Positions 43,933-52,577 of a DNA stretch of 64,000 bases are shown piece after piece. The notes below the pieces were generated by a model that was given only the letters and a program-made list of their open reading frames with translations, did not search any database and had not been told where the DNA came from. Position 1 is the stretch's first letter; the number at the start of each line of letters is the position of its first letter. The translations under genes and the position numbers were made by a program. This DNA is from Lentisphaera profundi (GTDB taxonomy: Bacteria; Verrucomicrobiota; Lentisphaeria; Lentisphaerales; Lentisphaeraceae): NCBI RefSeq assembly GCF_028728065.1, contig NZ_CP117812.1:1798001-1862000 (forward strand). Reading direction: 5' to 3'.

Positions 43933-44535
43933 CTAATAAGAAATTTTTGATTGGGAAAAAATGTACGAAAAGCCATGTATAGCTTTTAGCGTCACTCCCG
44001 ATAGGCTCTCTACATGGCCATCAAAGAATAAGACGTTAGCCTTATCCTCATGAATTAAATAAGGCTGACTATAAAGATTTGTTTGACTTGGGTGCATACG
44101 AAAAACAGAATCATCATCGCTTGCGAAATACGCATCTGCTACTAACCAATCTACAGAGCTATAATCTGCCATATTCATTAAATAGGGATCGTTATTTTCA
44201 TAACGTCCTCCATAGCTATTCCAGCCATTGTCACTCATCTCGCCTTCCATTTCAAGGCAACGGTAAAGCTCTAAGTTTCCGTAGCCTTCATCTAAAAGAT
44301 TCTTGGACCAAGTTTTTATTGTAGGTAATGAAGATGTATTACTGGCATAGATATACCCATTTTTATCTTCTGCTGAAGTAAAAAACGCTAAGCCCACCTG
44401 CTTCTGTTGATTCAGGCAAACTGTCTGACGCCCTTTAGCGCGAGCCTTAGCCAGCGCAGGTAGAAGTAAACTGGCTAGGATGCCGATAATGGCAATTACG
44501 ACCAACAATTCTATAAGTGTAAATTTTTTATTCAT
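43933..44535 (-). CDS. Pseudopilin-like H-X9-DG protein (second of a tandem pair)
   Basis: [11 protein letters not shown] pilin start, hydrophobic helix, early [19 protein letters not shown], and near the end [15 protein letters not shown], a full H-X9-DG signature. Some 200 residues. It is a clear paralogue of the gene just upstream (44593-45195), sharing SDNGWN(S/A)YG and PYLM segments. I start at ATG 44535 with AAAGG eight bases upstream; a TTG at 44538 would add one residue. The residue before the cleavage-site Phe is Lys. Probably part of the chondroitin-lyase locus. Confidence 0.85.
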   Translation of the reverse strand: MNKKFTLIELLVVIAIIGILASLLLPALAKARAKGRQTVCLNQQKQVGLAFFTSAEDKNGYIYASNTSSLPTIKTWSKNLLDEGYGNLELYRCLEMEGEMSDNGWNSYGGRYENNDPYLMNMADYSSVDWLVADAYFASDDDSVFRMHPSQTNLYSQPYLIHEDKANVLFFDGHVESLSGVTLKAIHGFSYIFSQSKISY

Positions 44536-44592
44536 CAATGTACCTTTACTAAATCTATATCCTGTACAAAATTTATCAAAATTTTAATTGAG

Positions 44593-45195
44593 TCAAATCT
44601 CATCACCCGATTCACTAAATAGCGAACTAAAATTCATTCCTGCCTTCAGATAAACTCCTGACACTCCTGACACGTGTCCATCAAAAAAAAGTACATTCGC
44701 CTTATCTCCGTGAATAAGTTGTGGCCAAGCATAGCCCGTACTCGTCCCAGTTGTCATCCGGAACATGGCATCATTAGAACTCGCTTTATATGAATCAGCC
44801 AGAAGCCCATCCGAAGAATCATAATCCGTCAATTTCATTAAATAGGGTGCGCTATGTAAATAACGTGCGCCATAGGCATTCCAACCATTATCAGAAAGTT
44901 CCGCTTCATTTTTTGGACAACGAAAAACTTCAGCTGATACATAATCATTATTAACTAAAAAGTAGGCATAAGTACTACGAGTCGGTAGTGACGATGAACT
45001 CGATACATATATCTGGCCATCTTCATCAATGGCTGAACTATAAAAAGCCCCACCCACCTGCTTCTGGTTATTTACACAGACACTCTGACGGCTTTTATCC
45101 CTCGCCTTCCCCAATGTAGGCAGAAGTAAACTTGCCAAAATCCCAATAATCGCGATCACAACTAGTAACTCTATTAAGCTAAATCTCTTTTTCAT
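44593..45195 (-). CDS. Pseudopilin-like H-X9-DG protein (first of a tandem pair)
   Basis: The pilin start [11 protein letters not shown] is followed by the hydrophobic helix, the conserved [21 protein letters not shown] segment, [12 protein letters not shown] and [16 protein letters not shown] with the H-X9-DG signature. About 200 residues; a paralogue of the next gene. AAGG lies eight bases before ATG 45195; GTG 45204 and ATG 45201 are alternative starts. The residue before Phe is Arg. A LacI-type palindrome and a promoter lie directly upstream, matching those before the sulfatase gene, so it is controlled together with the lyase locus. Confidence 0.85.
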   Translation of the reverse strand: MKKRFSLIELLVVIAIIGILASLLLPTLGKARDKSRQSVCVNNQKQVGGAFYSSAIDEDGQIYVSSSSSLPTRSTYAYFLVNNDYVSAEVFRCPKNEAELSDNGWNAYGARYLHSAPYLMKLTDYDSSDGLLADSYKASSNDAMFRMTTGTSTGYAWPQLIHGDKANVLFFDGHVSGVSGVYLKAGMNFSSLFSESGDEI

Positions 45196-45217
45196 TTTCA
45201 TCACCTTATCTACTTTT

Positions 45218-45231
45218 TGCCAACGTTGGCA
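45218..45231. promoter_or_regulatory. LacI-type operator, perfect 14-bp palindrome
   Basis: TGCCAACGTTGGCA is its own reverse complement with a central CG, the classic LacI/GalR-family operator form. It lies 23-36 bases upstream of the pseudopilin ATG (45195), just downstream of a sigma-70-like promoter. A copy differing by one base precedes the sulfatase gene (49931-49944). Confidence 0.8.
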
Positions 45232-45239
45232 TTTTTAAT

Positions 45240-45268
45240 ATTAAACAACCAAAACCATCGAAAGTCAA
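45240..45268 (-). promoter_or_regulatory. Sigma-70-like promoter ahead of the pseudopilin pair
   Basis: Read on the minus strand, TTGACT (45268-45263) and TTTAAT (45245-45240) are spaced by 17 bases, close to TTGACA-N17-TATAAT. The LacI-type palindrome starts eight bases after the -10 box, so a bound repressor would block transcription start. Confidence 0.6.
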
Positions 45269-45284
45269 GTCTTTCTACTTACTT

Positions 45285-48200
45285 TTATTTAATTTCTTTT
45301 AAACTTAAAGATCTACTAAGACCAGACTTACATTCAATCTCCAATAGACTCACACCTCTATCATAGTTCACCACTAGCCCAGGCTCCTCACTCGCCCACT
45401 CACCTTTCAAGATCAAATTTATCTTTGATACTAAACTTCTGCCAGAAAGCCGTTTTTTGTCCTCAGCCAAGGCATCATTCACATCTGGATCGGCTACAGA
45501 AAGTGTGATACCTTCTTGCGACCTTTGCATCGTGATTAAACAGGGATTAGAAACTTTCTTAATTATTAGTTTTTCAAATTCAACTTTATCAAAAACCGCC
45601 ATTGCTAAAGTTTTTGACTGAGTATCGTATATTGCATGCACCTTGCTATCTCTTCGTAATATTTTTGTCTTCACTCCATCCCGCAATATAGCGTCAGGCC
45701 AAACCTCATAAGCATAGCTTCCGCCACGGGGGTTTTTCCCATGATCAATAACGGCCGATGCAAACAAACCTTCCCCAAACTTCTCTTGCCCTAAACGACC
45801 ACGGTGCATATCATCTCGCCTCATAGAATATTTATTATTGGGACTTCTTTGTTTTTTAATGCGTACATTCAGATCTGCCGCTTCTAGAAAATGGTATAGA
45901 TTGCCCTTACCATCTTTAAGCCAATCGCCCTGTTTCACTTGAATATTTTGCTCTGGCACCTGAACGTCAGCACTTATTCCAAAACTATTTTCAAGCTTTA
46001 CACTATCCTCTGAAGCATGCTGAAATAAAACTGTACTCGTGGGATAAACCTCTTCGCGACTGCGTACCTGACTCCCTAGACAAATCAGCCGATCTCCAAA
46101 GGCAAAGACAGATTTAAATGCTTTTAAACGCCCTTCTAAGCCCATACTATTTAGATACATAGCAAAAACACCATTATCATTCACTTTGAGTGAGCCCGCA
46201 AAAGAAGAGCCAGACATATACATCAGTGTTGAATCTTTTTTGGGCTCCAATTTTTCCGCGGGATATTCAATGACTGTAGCACCCGGTACCCGACACCAAT
46301 CCCAACCCGCTTCAACATAGCCATCGGCCTCATTACCTTCTTTCATAATCTGGACACTGCCATTGGAATGATAGCGCCCATAGCGATTATCCTTAGTATA
46401 TATCTCAGATGACCACACGTTTTTACTATAGCCTTTCACCGATGCCATCCAACTAGAACGGCGATGCACCATCAAGTCTGCATAAGGAAAAGCCCAGTTG
46501 CCACTTAAAACTTCCGCTTCTATCTTCTCCTCTTCAAAAACTTTTGCGAGCTCCGCATTCTCTACATTTCCCCAGAGACGTCTATACGCTGCGGCAAGTT
46601 CTTTATCCAAGCTCTCACGACCATCAGGAGTCCCTGCTAGAGCTAAACTTAAAAAGCTATTCTTCAGTCCGTTAATATTACCATGTAAAGGATGACGCCC
46701 AGAAAGCCCAATTCCCCAATCAAATTTTTGGGAGTATACTCTTGACGCAAGCAGGGCTCGACGGAAATTGCTGTGCCCCTCTGACCATATGCTAAAACTT
46801 GTTCCGTGAAATGCCTGAAAAAGTTTCCCCACACTGGTAAATGCACCTACACCATAAGCAGGATAATGCCCTCGGTGATGCCAGGAGGTACCGTCAATTT
46901 TAAAAACTCCACGCTCATCAGTATAAGATAACGTTTTTCCCAAATGATAACTAAATAGCTCTATATTCCTATAAGCTTTTGTTTGGTCGGGACAGATCGA
47001 CAAGGCCATGAGTCGATGAATGGCTATTGTATTAAGATAATCAATATTCGCTTTAAATTGACTTTCGTCTGCATATACTTCTCCTGCATTCATAAACCAG
47101 CAAAGATCACGGTAAACCTCTCCCAATAAATGATGTGAAGCAATTAAATCTCGTGCTATATACATGGCCCTCACGTAATTGCGGAATTGATAACCCAAGT
47201 GATGCAGTGTCCCCTGTGAGCTTCCGCACTGAAATCCTTGGTCGCGAGTATACCTCAATCCCGCTATAAAAAGTTCTTCAAATAAGTATTTGTCATCATC
47301 ATTTGCTGTCCGCCAAGACCTTGCCAACTCTAATTGATAAATCCAAAAAGCATCAAAATCCACCGCTTTTATTTGTAGATTTTTAGCTCTTTTATAATGA
47401 ATAGTTTTATACTGAACTGCTAGCTTCAAAGGCAAGCTGGTAATGATACCCTGCTTATACATCAAACCTAAACTCTCTAAACTAGCCAATGCTTCTGCAT
47501 AAGTGCGTTTCGACACTACATTAACTTCTTCATCTAAATTGGATTTCAATCTTGCAATACTTTGCTGATCAACTTCACTGACTTCATCAGCTACTGCTTG
47601 ATCAATGAGTCCCATCAGCTTTAAATGAGGCATCCAATGATCGCTATTTATCTCTTGATCCTTTTTTACAAAAGGCGCTTGGAATGACTGATACTGATGA
47701 CGATCATCAGCAAACTGCGAAAATACGATATCATCGAAATAAATTCGTCCACCATCACTGCCTTGAGGGGCTTTTATAATGCAAGTATCAATTTCAAATT
47801 CTTGACGTTTCTTACTTGGGCCCCCTCGCATGTCGTAAAAAGGAATCCATAGAGTTCGCCAACCCACAAAATTTAGGTTTAAATCGAAATCTGCTTGCTC
47901 ACCTTCGGGACCAAAGAAAGTGAAATTCATTTTCTCATCTATCGCTTTTTCATTGTATAAGCTCATGATAAAAGTTGGACTCTGTGCTGACCCCTGCCCT
48001 ACAACCTTACTTTCTTCTTTATTGAGCGCACGAATTCCATTCACTTCTAATTGAGCATTCTTTTTCCAATCCCATTGAAATGATCTTTCACCAAACTGGA
48101 TTTTTCTTTTACTCGCAGAAATAGAGGAGTTCTCCGCTGTGAAGTAATAAAAATCATCATCACTCTCAAAAGAAAAGACACTGCGTTTATCCGCTTTCTT

Positions 48201-48344
48201 TTTCCAAGCTTGGTAAATCTTTGAATCTACATCTGTTTCATAGCCGACATCCTCAGTTCTTTGAGACTTAGAAGGCGCTTGGGTTTCTGTTCGACATGAT
48301 GCGAATAATAAAATTACACAGATTGATAAATAAATGTTTTTCAT
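45285..48344 (-). CDS. Chondroitin ABC-type lyase (polysaccharide lyase family 8), lipoprotein
   Basis: A lipoprotein (lipobox FASC near residue 17) of about 1019 residues. The first ~210 residues are a CBM-like jelly roll (QFGERSFQWDWKK, then NLNFVGWRTLWIPFYDMRG), as in Proteus vulgaris chondroitinase ABC I. The alpha-toroid catalytic part holds WHHRGHYPAYG with His490 and Tyr497, SGRHPLHG with Arg550, and NVWSSEIYTKDNRYGRY with the catalytic Glu; these correspond to His501, Tyr508, Arg560 and Glu653 of that enzyme. C-terminal beta domains follow. It should cut chondroitin or dermatan sulfate by beta-elimination. ATG 48344 follows AAAGGA; ATG 48350 is possible. The sulfatase gene is 71 bases upstream. 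Confidence 0.93.
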   Translation of the reverse strand: MKNIYLSICVILLFASCRTETQAPSKSQRTEDVGYETDVDSKIYQAWKKKADKRSVFSFESDDDFYYFTAENSSISASKRKIQFGERSFQWDWKKNAQLEVNGIRALNKEESKVVGQGSAQSPTFIMSLYNEKAIDEKMNFTFFGPEGEQADFDLNLNFVGWRTLWIPFYDMRGGPSKKRQEFEIDTCIIKAPQGSDGGRIYFDDIVFSQFADDRHQYQSFQAPFVKKDQEINSDHWMPHLKLMGLIDQAVADEVSEVDQQSIARLKSNLDEEVNVVSKRTYAEALASLESLGLMYKQGIITSLPLKLAVQYKTIHYKRAKNLQIKAVDFDAFWIYQLELARSWRTANDDDKYLFEELFIAGLRYTRDQGFQCGSSQGTLHHLGYQFRNYVRAMYIARDLIASHHLLGEVYRDLCWFMNAGEVYADESQFKANIDYLNTIAIHRLMALSICPDQTKAYRNIELFSYHLGKTLSYTDERGVFKIDGTSWHHRGHYPAYGVGAFTSVGKLFQAFHGTSFSIWSEGHSNFRRALLASRVYSQKFDWGIGLSGRHPLHGNINGLKNSFLSLALAGTPDGRESLDKELAAAYRRLWGNVENAELAKVFEEEKIEAEVLSGNWAFPYADLMVHRRSSWMASVKGYSKNVWSSEIYTKDNRYGRYHSNGSVQIMKEGNEADGYVEAGWDWCRVPGATVIEYPAEKLEPKKDSTLMYMSGSSFAGSLKVNDNGVFAMYLNSMGLEGRLKAFKSVFAFGDRLICLGSQVRSREEVYPTSTVLFQHASEDSVKLENSFGISADVQVPEQNIQVKQGDWLKDGKGNLYHFLEAADLNVRIKKQRSPNNKYSMRRDDMHRGRLGQEKFGEGLFASAVIDHGKNPRGGSYAYEVWPDAILRDGVKTKILRRDSKVHAIYDTQSKTLAMAVFDKVEFEKLIIKKVSNPCLITMQRSQEGITLSVADPDVNDALAEDKKRLSGRSLVSKINLILKGEWASEEPGLVVNYDRGVSLLEIECKSGLSRSLSLKEIK

Positions 48345-48415
48345 TTTCATTCCTTTGTTTAAAATAAAGCTTTTGAAGCCAAGCACAAGAGACTAGACAA
48401 TTCCGAAGTCTCTTT

Positions 48416-49912
48416 TTAATCTTTTTGGACTAAAGTTTTTTCCCAAGCTTTAAAACGGCGACGCATTTCGTTCACCTTCTCGGGGTAATCATTAATTAAA
48501 TTGATTTTTTCTCCAGGATCTTTTTCTAAATCGTAGAGGAACTCACCTAATTCGAGCTCCACCATTTCTAGTTTTGCATCATCATTATTACTCACCGATT
48601 TATACTTCCAGTCACCCCGGAGCATCGCTTTCTCATGCCCACTATGCCAAAAAAAGTTACGCTCTTTATCATCTAATAACTGCAGAGCAACACCATCTAA
48701 AAAATCTTTTTTCTCTTCGCCTAAAAGCTCTACAATAGTAGGATATATATCTAAAAGACTTACTTTTTGATCAAGTCTTGTATTTCGAAAACCCTTAGCG
48801 TAAACAATAATCAAAGGAATCCGTATCCCTCCTTCGTATAAGGTATATTTACTCCCTCGTAAGGCTCCATTTGAGGCATAAATTGGCGTGGATCCACCAT
48901 TGTCACTGGCGTAAATAATCATCGTTTTTTCTTTTATTTCCAAATCACTTAAGATATCTAAAATTTTGCCAATTTCACGATCCATATATTCGAGATGGCC
49001 TAGATAGTACTCACGACCCTGAGGATTATTGGGATAACGTCCTTTTTTATACCACTCCAGATAATCTTCTTTTTCGGGGTCCCAATCCTGTACACTATTA
49101 AGCTTATGCTTACTCAAATAGCTTTTCGGCAGCTGATGAGTAAAGTTGTGCACCGCATTAAACGATAAGTGCAGAAAAAATTTATCCTGCTTATGCTTTT
49201 TTATAAAAGTTCGAGCTTCTTTACCAAAAATCTCCGTCGCAAAACCTTTGACTTCAACTTTCTGCTTATTCCTCCAAAAACTCCCTTTCTTTAATGTCTC
49301 AAATTTTGCAAGGCTCGTGCCTCCTTTGACGGGATTGGCACTTGAGCGATTTGCTCGCTTTTGTCCTGCGATAAATTCGCTCTCTAATTCATCATCATGA
49401 GATAAATAATGCTTGCGCCCTCCGCAAAAGCCAAAAAATTCATCAAAACCGTGATTTAAAGGGAAATCCACAGAATGAGGATCACTACTTCCATAATGAA
49501 CTTTTCCCACATAGCCCGTGGCGTAAGCTTGGCCCTGTAAAAATTCTGCCAAGCTTGCACTTGTTTTATGTTTCATTCCAGGGTTACTATACCAATAAGC
49601 TCCGAGTTTTGCTTGATGAATACCTGTCATCAATGCTGTTCTTGATACGTTACAAATAGGAGCGTTCGCATAAGCATGAGTGTAGTAAGTACCTTCATTG
49701 ATGAGTCTGTCTATCGCGGGTGTTTCTACATCATCATGAATCCCCAAAACAGAAATATCAGCACAGCCGTGATCATCTGCTACCATGAGGATAATATTCG
49801 GATGTTCTAATGCACTTAAATAGAATCCGAACAGAGTACACAAAACAAGTATGTGCGACTTGATAGAAATTTGAATATGTACTCTGCTCAAATTCTGTAA
49901 AATATTTTTCAT
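48416..49912 (-). CDS. Secreted sulfatase of the chondroitin-lyase locus
   Basis: A signal-anchor or signal peptide (residues ~20-35) precedes the sulfatase domain with VADDHG and the active-site motif Cys87-N-V-S-R, then ALMTGI. The usual Pro after the second residue is Val here. Metal and substrate blocks ASDNGG and the DPGEKINL ending are typical. It probably desulfates a glycosaminoglycan such as chondroitin or dermatan sulfate, inferred from the adjacent PL8 lyase. The longer frame to 49945 begins in the operator; the real start is ATG 49912 with GGAG upstream. The lyase start is 71 bases downstream. Confidence 0.9.
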   Translation of the reverse strand: MKNILQNLSRVHIQISIKSHILVLCTLFGFYLSALEHPNIILMVADDHGCADISVLGIHDDVETPAIDRLINEGTYYTHAYANAPICNVSRTALMTGIHQAKLGAYWYSNPGMKHKTSASLAEFLQGQAYATGYVGKVHYGSSDPHSVDFPLNHGFDEFFGFCGGRKHYLSHDDELESEFIAGQKRANRSSANPVKGGTSLAKFETLKKGSFWRNKQKVEVKGFATEIFGKEARTFIKKHKQDKFFLHLSFNAVHNFTHQLPKSYLSKHKLNSVQDWDPEKEDYLEWYKKGRYPNNPQGREYYLGHLEYMDREIGKILDILSDLEIKEKTMIIYASDNGGSTPIYASNGALRGSKYTLYEGGIRIPLIIVYAKGFRNTRLDQKVSLLDIYPTIVELLGEEKKDFLDGVALQLLDDKERNFFWHSGHEKAMLRGDWKYKSVSNNDDAKLEMVELELGEFLYDLEKDPGEKINLINDYPEKVNEMRRRFKAWEKTLVQKD

Positions 49913-49930
49913 AAGTAAAACTCCATAAAA

Positions 49931-49944
49931 TACCAACGTTGGCA
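49931..49944. promoter_or_regulatory. LacI-type operator before the sulfatase-lyase unit
   Basis: TACCAACGTTGGCA has the perfect core CCAACGTTGG and one mismatch from a full palindrome. It lies 19-32 bases upstream of ATG 49912. The same word, one base different, precedes the pseudopilin pair at 45218-45231. Confidence 0.78.
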
Positions 49945-49945
49945 A

Positions 49946-49974
49946 AAGATAGTGTTTATGATCAATAAATACAA
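49946..49974 (-). promoter_or_regulatory. Sigma-70-like promoter ahead of the sulfatase-lyase unit
   Basis: Read on the minus strand, TTGTAT (49974-49969) and TATCTT (49951-49946) lie 17 bases apart. The LacI-type palindrome follows the -10 box by one base. Confidence 0.55.
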
Positions 49975-50113
49975 ATCCTTTTAATAAAAAACTTTATTTC
50001 GCCCTACCCAAATATTGGTATTTACACATATATATAAGGGGCTCTCTAAATATCCTAGAATGATGCTTCATCCCGATTATGTATAGTTACCTTCTTGCTC
50101 TGTTCTAGCACAA

Positions 50114-50138
50114 TAAAAAAGCCTCGTAAAAACGAGGC
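50114..50138 (-). terminator. Rho-independent terminator after the small secreted protein
   Basis: Read on the minus strand, GCCTCGT-TTTT-ACGAGGC is followed by six T. It lies 23 bases past the stop codon of the gene at 50162-50470. Confidence 0.88.
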
Positions 50139-50161
50139 CCTTTATATAGTTGTGAATAGAA

Positions 50162-50470
50162 TTATTTTTTGTGTTGCTTTTTACTATTTCCTTTTACTTT
50201 ATGTAGTTTTTTAGTGAGCTCATGGTACTCATCCCAAGAAATCGCATCCCACTTGCCTTCATCGGCTAACTTTGCCGCATTCTTCTTAATGGCCGCTAAA
50301 CGATAATAAATTTTAGATGCCTCCGCATTGCCTTTATCTAAACTCACCTTAGCTTTTTGTTCATAGGCAGCTCCCGCCGCACGGAAATCATCCCCTGCCT
50401 TGCCTTTCTTATTTTCAGCCATTAATAAGGTGCTCATACTCATAATTAAAATCATCAATAATGTTTTCAT
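50162..50470 (-). CDS. Small secreted protein of unknown function
   Basis: About 102 residues with a signal peptide (MKTLLMILIMSMSTLLMA), then a helical, charged domain with GDDFRAAGAAYEQKAKVSLDKGNAEASKIYYRLAAI, which looks TPR-like, and a Lys-rich tail (KKLHKVKGNSKKQHKK). I recognise no family. I use ATG 50470, with AAAAAGGAT about 8 bases upstream; ATG 50476 is too close to the RBS. It stands alone. Confidence 0.62.
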   Translation of the reverse strand: MKTLLMILIMSMSTLLMAENKKGKAGDDFRAAGAAYEQKAKVSLDKGNAEASKIYYRLAAIKKNAAKLADEGKWDAISWDEYHELTKKLHKVKGNSKKQHKK

Positions 50471-50909
50471 CTTCATATCCTTTTTATTTTTTCTTTAGGT
50501 TCAAAGCCACCAAGAGCTCTTACTAACTTAATCTTAAGTATAAATGAAAATCTTGCATGAATAAAGAACTATTTTGTTTTTATTTTTAATTAACCGAATT
50601 TCTCTGCCAATTTCAAATGGCTACTTTATTGACAAAGCTATCACAAATCACTTTTTACCGAACAAATAAAAGATTCCCTCAAAGCTTAAAAAGCCTATTT
50701 AAACCATCAAAACACTAAAAAAACACTAGCCCTTCCTGTTTCCAGCTTGCTTTATCATTTTGTTAAAGTATTAGGAGGACTGCAAAATAAAACTGAGGCA
50801 TACCGATAAGAGTCCAGCTTCGACTGGCGTAAGGTTTTATGATATAAGAAATAAGCACTTCTGTTTATTTGTTTTTTTGTCGGTGAGCCTAACATTACAG
50901 GTATCTATT
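50471..50909. other. Long leader upstream of the DEAD-box helicase
   Basis: These bases lie between the divergent small secreted-protein gene (minus) and the helicase gene (plus). A likely promoter is TTGCTT...TATTAG near 50749-50776 followed by a 5' leader of about 130 bases. The leader has a CCAG-CTTCGA-CTGG hairpin and a terminator-like hairpin (see 50849-50878). Nothing else is seen. Confidence 0.55.
50849..50878 (+). promoter_or_regulatory. Terminator-like hairpin with U tract in the helicase leader
   Basis: AAATAAGC (50849-50856) pairs with GTTTATTT (50863-50870) around ACTTCT; G then seven T follow. It sits 31 bases before the helicase ATG. The stem is AT-rich, so strength is uncertain. 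It could be an attenuator. Confidence 0.4.
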
Positions 50910-52535
50910 ATGGATAAATTCACCGCCCTGGGCCTCGAGCCCTGGATCATTAAATGTCTAGAAGCAAAAGGTTTCACAGAGCCATCTCCTATTCAAGAAC
51001 AAGCTATTCCAGTACTACTAGCTCAGGATCACGACATCATTGGTCAAGCTCAAACTGGTACAGGTAAAACTGCTGCTTTTGGTCTTCCTATCGTTCAAAA
51101 AATCGAACCCGGACTCAATAAACCCCAAGCCCTCATTCTTTGCCCTACTCGCGAACTTGCACTTCAGGTTAACGAAGAAATTAAAAGTTACTGTAAAGGC
51201 CGTGGCATCACTACTGTTACACTTTATGGTGGCGCACCGATCATGGATCAACAACGCGCACTTAAAAAGGGTGTTGATTTAGTTGTTGCTACACCGGGCC
51301 GTTGCATACACTTTATAGAAAATGGCAAACTCGATCTTACTGGACTTCAATACCTAGTACTAGATGAAGCCGACGAAATGCTTAACATGGGCTTTGTTGA
51401 AGATGTTGAGAAAGTTCTCAAAGCATCTCCTGATGATCGCACTATCTTAATGTTCTCTGCTACAATGCCTCCTCGCTTAAAGAAAATTGCTGAATCTTAC
51501 ATGAAGAACAGCATCACTATTAAAGCTAAATCTGAAACTATGACGATGGAAACAATCGATCAGGTTGTTTACGAAGCTTATCCAGAGAATAAATTCAGCG
51601 CTCTTTGTCGCATTATGGATCTTGAGAAAGATTTCTATGGTATCATTTTCTGTCGTACAAAAGTAGAAGTAGAAAAAGTTGCTGCAGGTCTTAAGAACGA
51701 TGGCTATTCCGCTGACTACATCCATGGTGATGTAGCCCAAGAAAGCCGTGAGCGCCTCTTAAAACGCTTCCGTAATCGTAACATATCTTTACTTATCGCT
51801 ACTGATGTAGCTGCTCGTGGTATTGACGTAACTGATCTTTCACACATTGTCAATTACTCACTTCCTGAGCAATTCGAATCCTACGTCCACAGAATCGGCC
51901 GTACTGGTCGCGCAGGCAAAAAAGGAACAGCAATAACTCTCATCACGCCAAAAGAACGTAGCAAGATGAGCTTCATCGAAAAGAAGACCAATGCAAAGAC
52001 TACACGTCTTAAACTTCCTTTTGGCGATGACATGATTAAGCTTAGAATCCAAAAGCTTAGCAAGGAACTCACTCACTTTCAAGAAAACAATGCTGAACTA
52101 GAATCTCTAGCACCAGTCAAAGACGTGGTAGCACAACTTCTCGAAGAAAACGCTCCAGCAGATATCATCACTGCCTTACTTTCTAAAATGTTCGGTAACA
52201 AACTTGATGCAGGTAATTACCCTGACATCAACTGCTCTGCAGCTAAAAAGAAAAATCGTGACTCACGTACTTTCAGTGGTAATACTAATTCTGGCGACAC
52301 TAAATCACTTTTCTTTGCTATGGGTAAAAGAGATGGCATGATGTCCAAAAAGTCATCAGCTTCATTTGCGACAAGAGTAAAGTTTCACCTCGTGGAATTG
52401 ATAACCTTAAAGTTTTTGATAAATTCTCTTTGTTCACAACTAACGAGAAAGATGCTGAACGCATCATCCGTTCTTGTAACCGCAAAGGCAAAAGTCCTGT
52501 TGTTCGTTTCGACCGTGACTAAGATCTCTATTTAG
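50910..52535 (+). CDS. DEAD-box RNA helicase, DbpA-type C-terminal domain interrupted by a -1 frameshift
   Basis: DEAD-box helicase with a full motor: PIQEQAIP, GQAQTGTGKTAAFG, PTRELA, the DEAD box in LVLDEADEML, SAT, then the second RecA domain with ATDVAARGID and HRIGRTGRAGKKG. The C-terminal DbpA-like RNA-binding domain begins LFFAMGKRDGMMSKK. From AAAAAG (52347-52352) the true domain continues in the -1 frame: ISFICDKSKV, RGIDNLKVFDKFS and RKGKSPVVRFDRD, ending at TAA 52520-52522. The zero frame instead runs on with unrelated residues to TAG 52535. So it is a mutation, a sequencing error or programmed frameshifting. The start is ATG 50910; an earlier TTG-frame extension is not used. Confidence 0.85.
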   Translation: MDKFTALGLEPWIIKCLEAKGFTEPSPIQEQAIPVLLAQDHDIIGQAQTGTGKTAAFGLPIVQKIEPGLNKPQALILCPTRELALQVNEEIKSYCKGRGITTVTLYGGAPIMDQQRALKKGVDLVVATPGRCIHFIENGKLDLTGLQYLVLDEADEMLNMGFVEDVEKVLKASPDDRTILMFSATMPPRLKKIAESYMKNSITIKAKSETMTMETIDQVVYEAYPENKFSALCRIMDLEKDFYGIIFCRTKVEVEKVAAGLKNDGYSADYIHGDVAQESRERLLKRFRNRNISLLIATDVAARGIDVTDLSHIVNYSLPEQFESYVHRIGRTGRAGKKGTAITLITPKERSKMSFIEKKTNAKTTRLKLPFGDDMIKLRIQKLSKELTHFQENNAELESLAPVKDVVAQLLEENAPADIITALLSKMFGNKLDAGNYPDINCSAAKKKNRDSRTFSGNTNSGDTKSLFFAMGKRDGMMSKKSSASFATRVKFHLVELITLKFLINSLCSQLTRKMLNASSVLVTAKAKVLLFVSTVTKISI

Positions 52536-52541
52536 AGAATC

Positions 52542-52577
52542 AAAAGGCTGAATGATTTATCATTCAGCCTTTTTTAT
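52542..52577 (+). terminator. Rho-independent terminator after the DEAD-box helicase
   Basis: AGGCTGAATGAT (52545-52556) pairs perfectly with ATCATTCAGCCT (52559-52570), followed by a T run. Confidence 0.93.

Noticed and set aside
48387-48415. Separate promoter between the sulfatase and the lyase genes
   Set aside because: The gap is short (71 bases from sulfatase stop to lyase ATG) and shows no operator or clear promoter, so one transcript is simpler.
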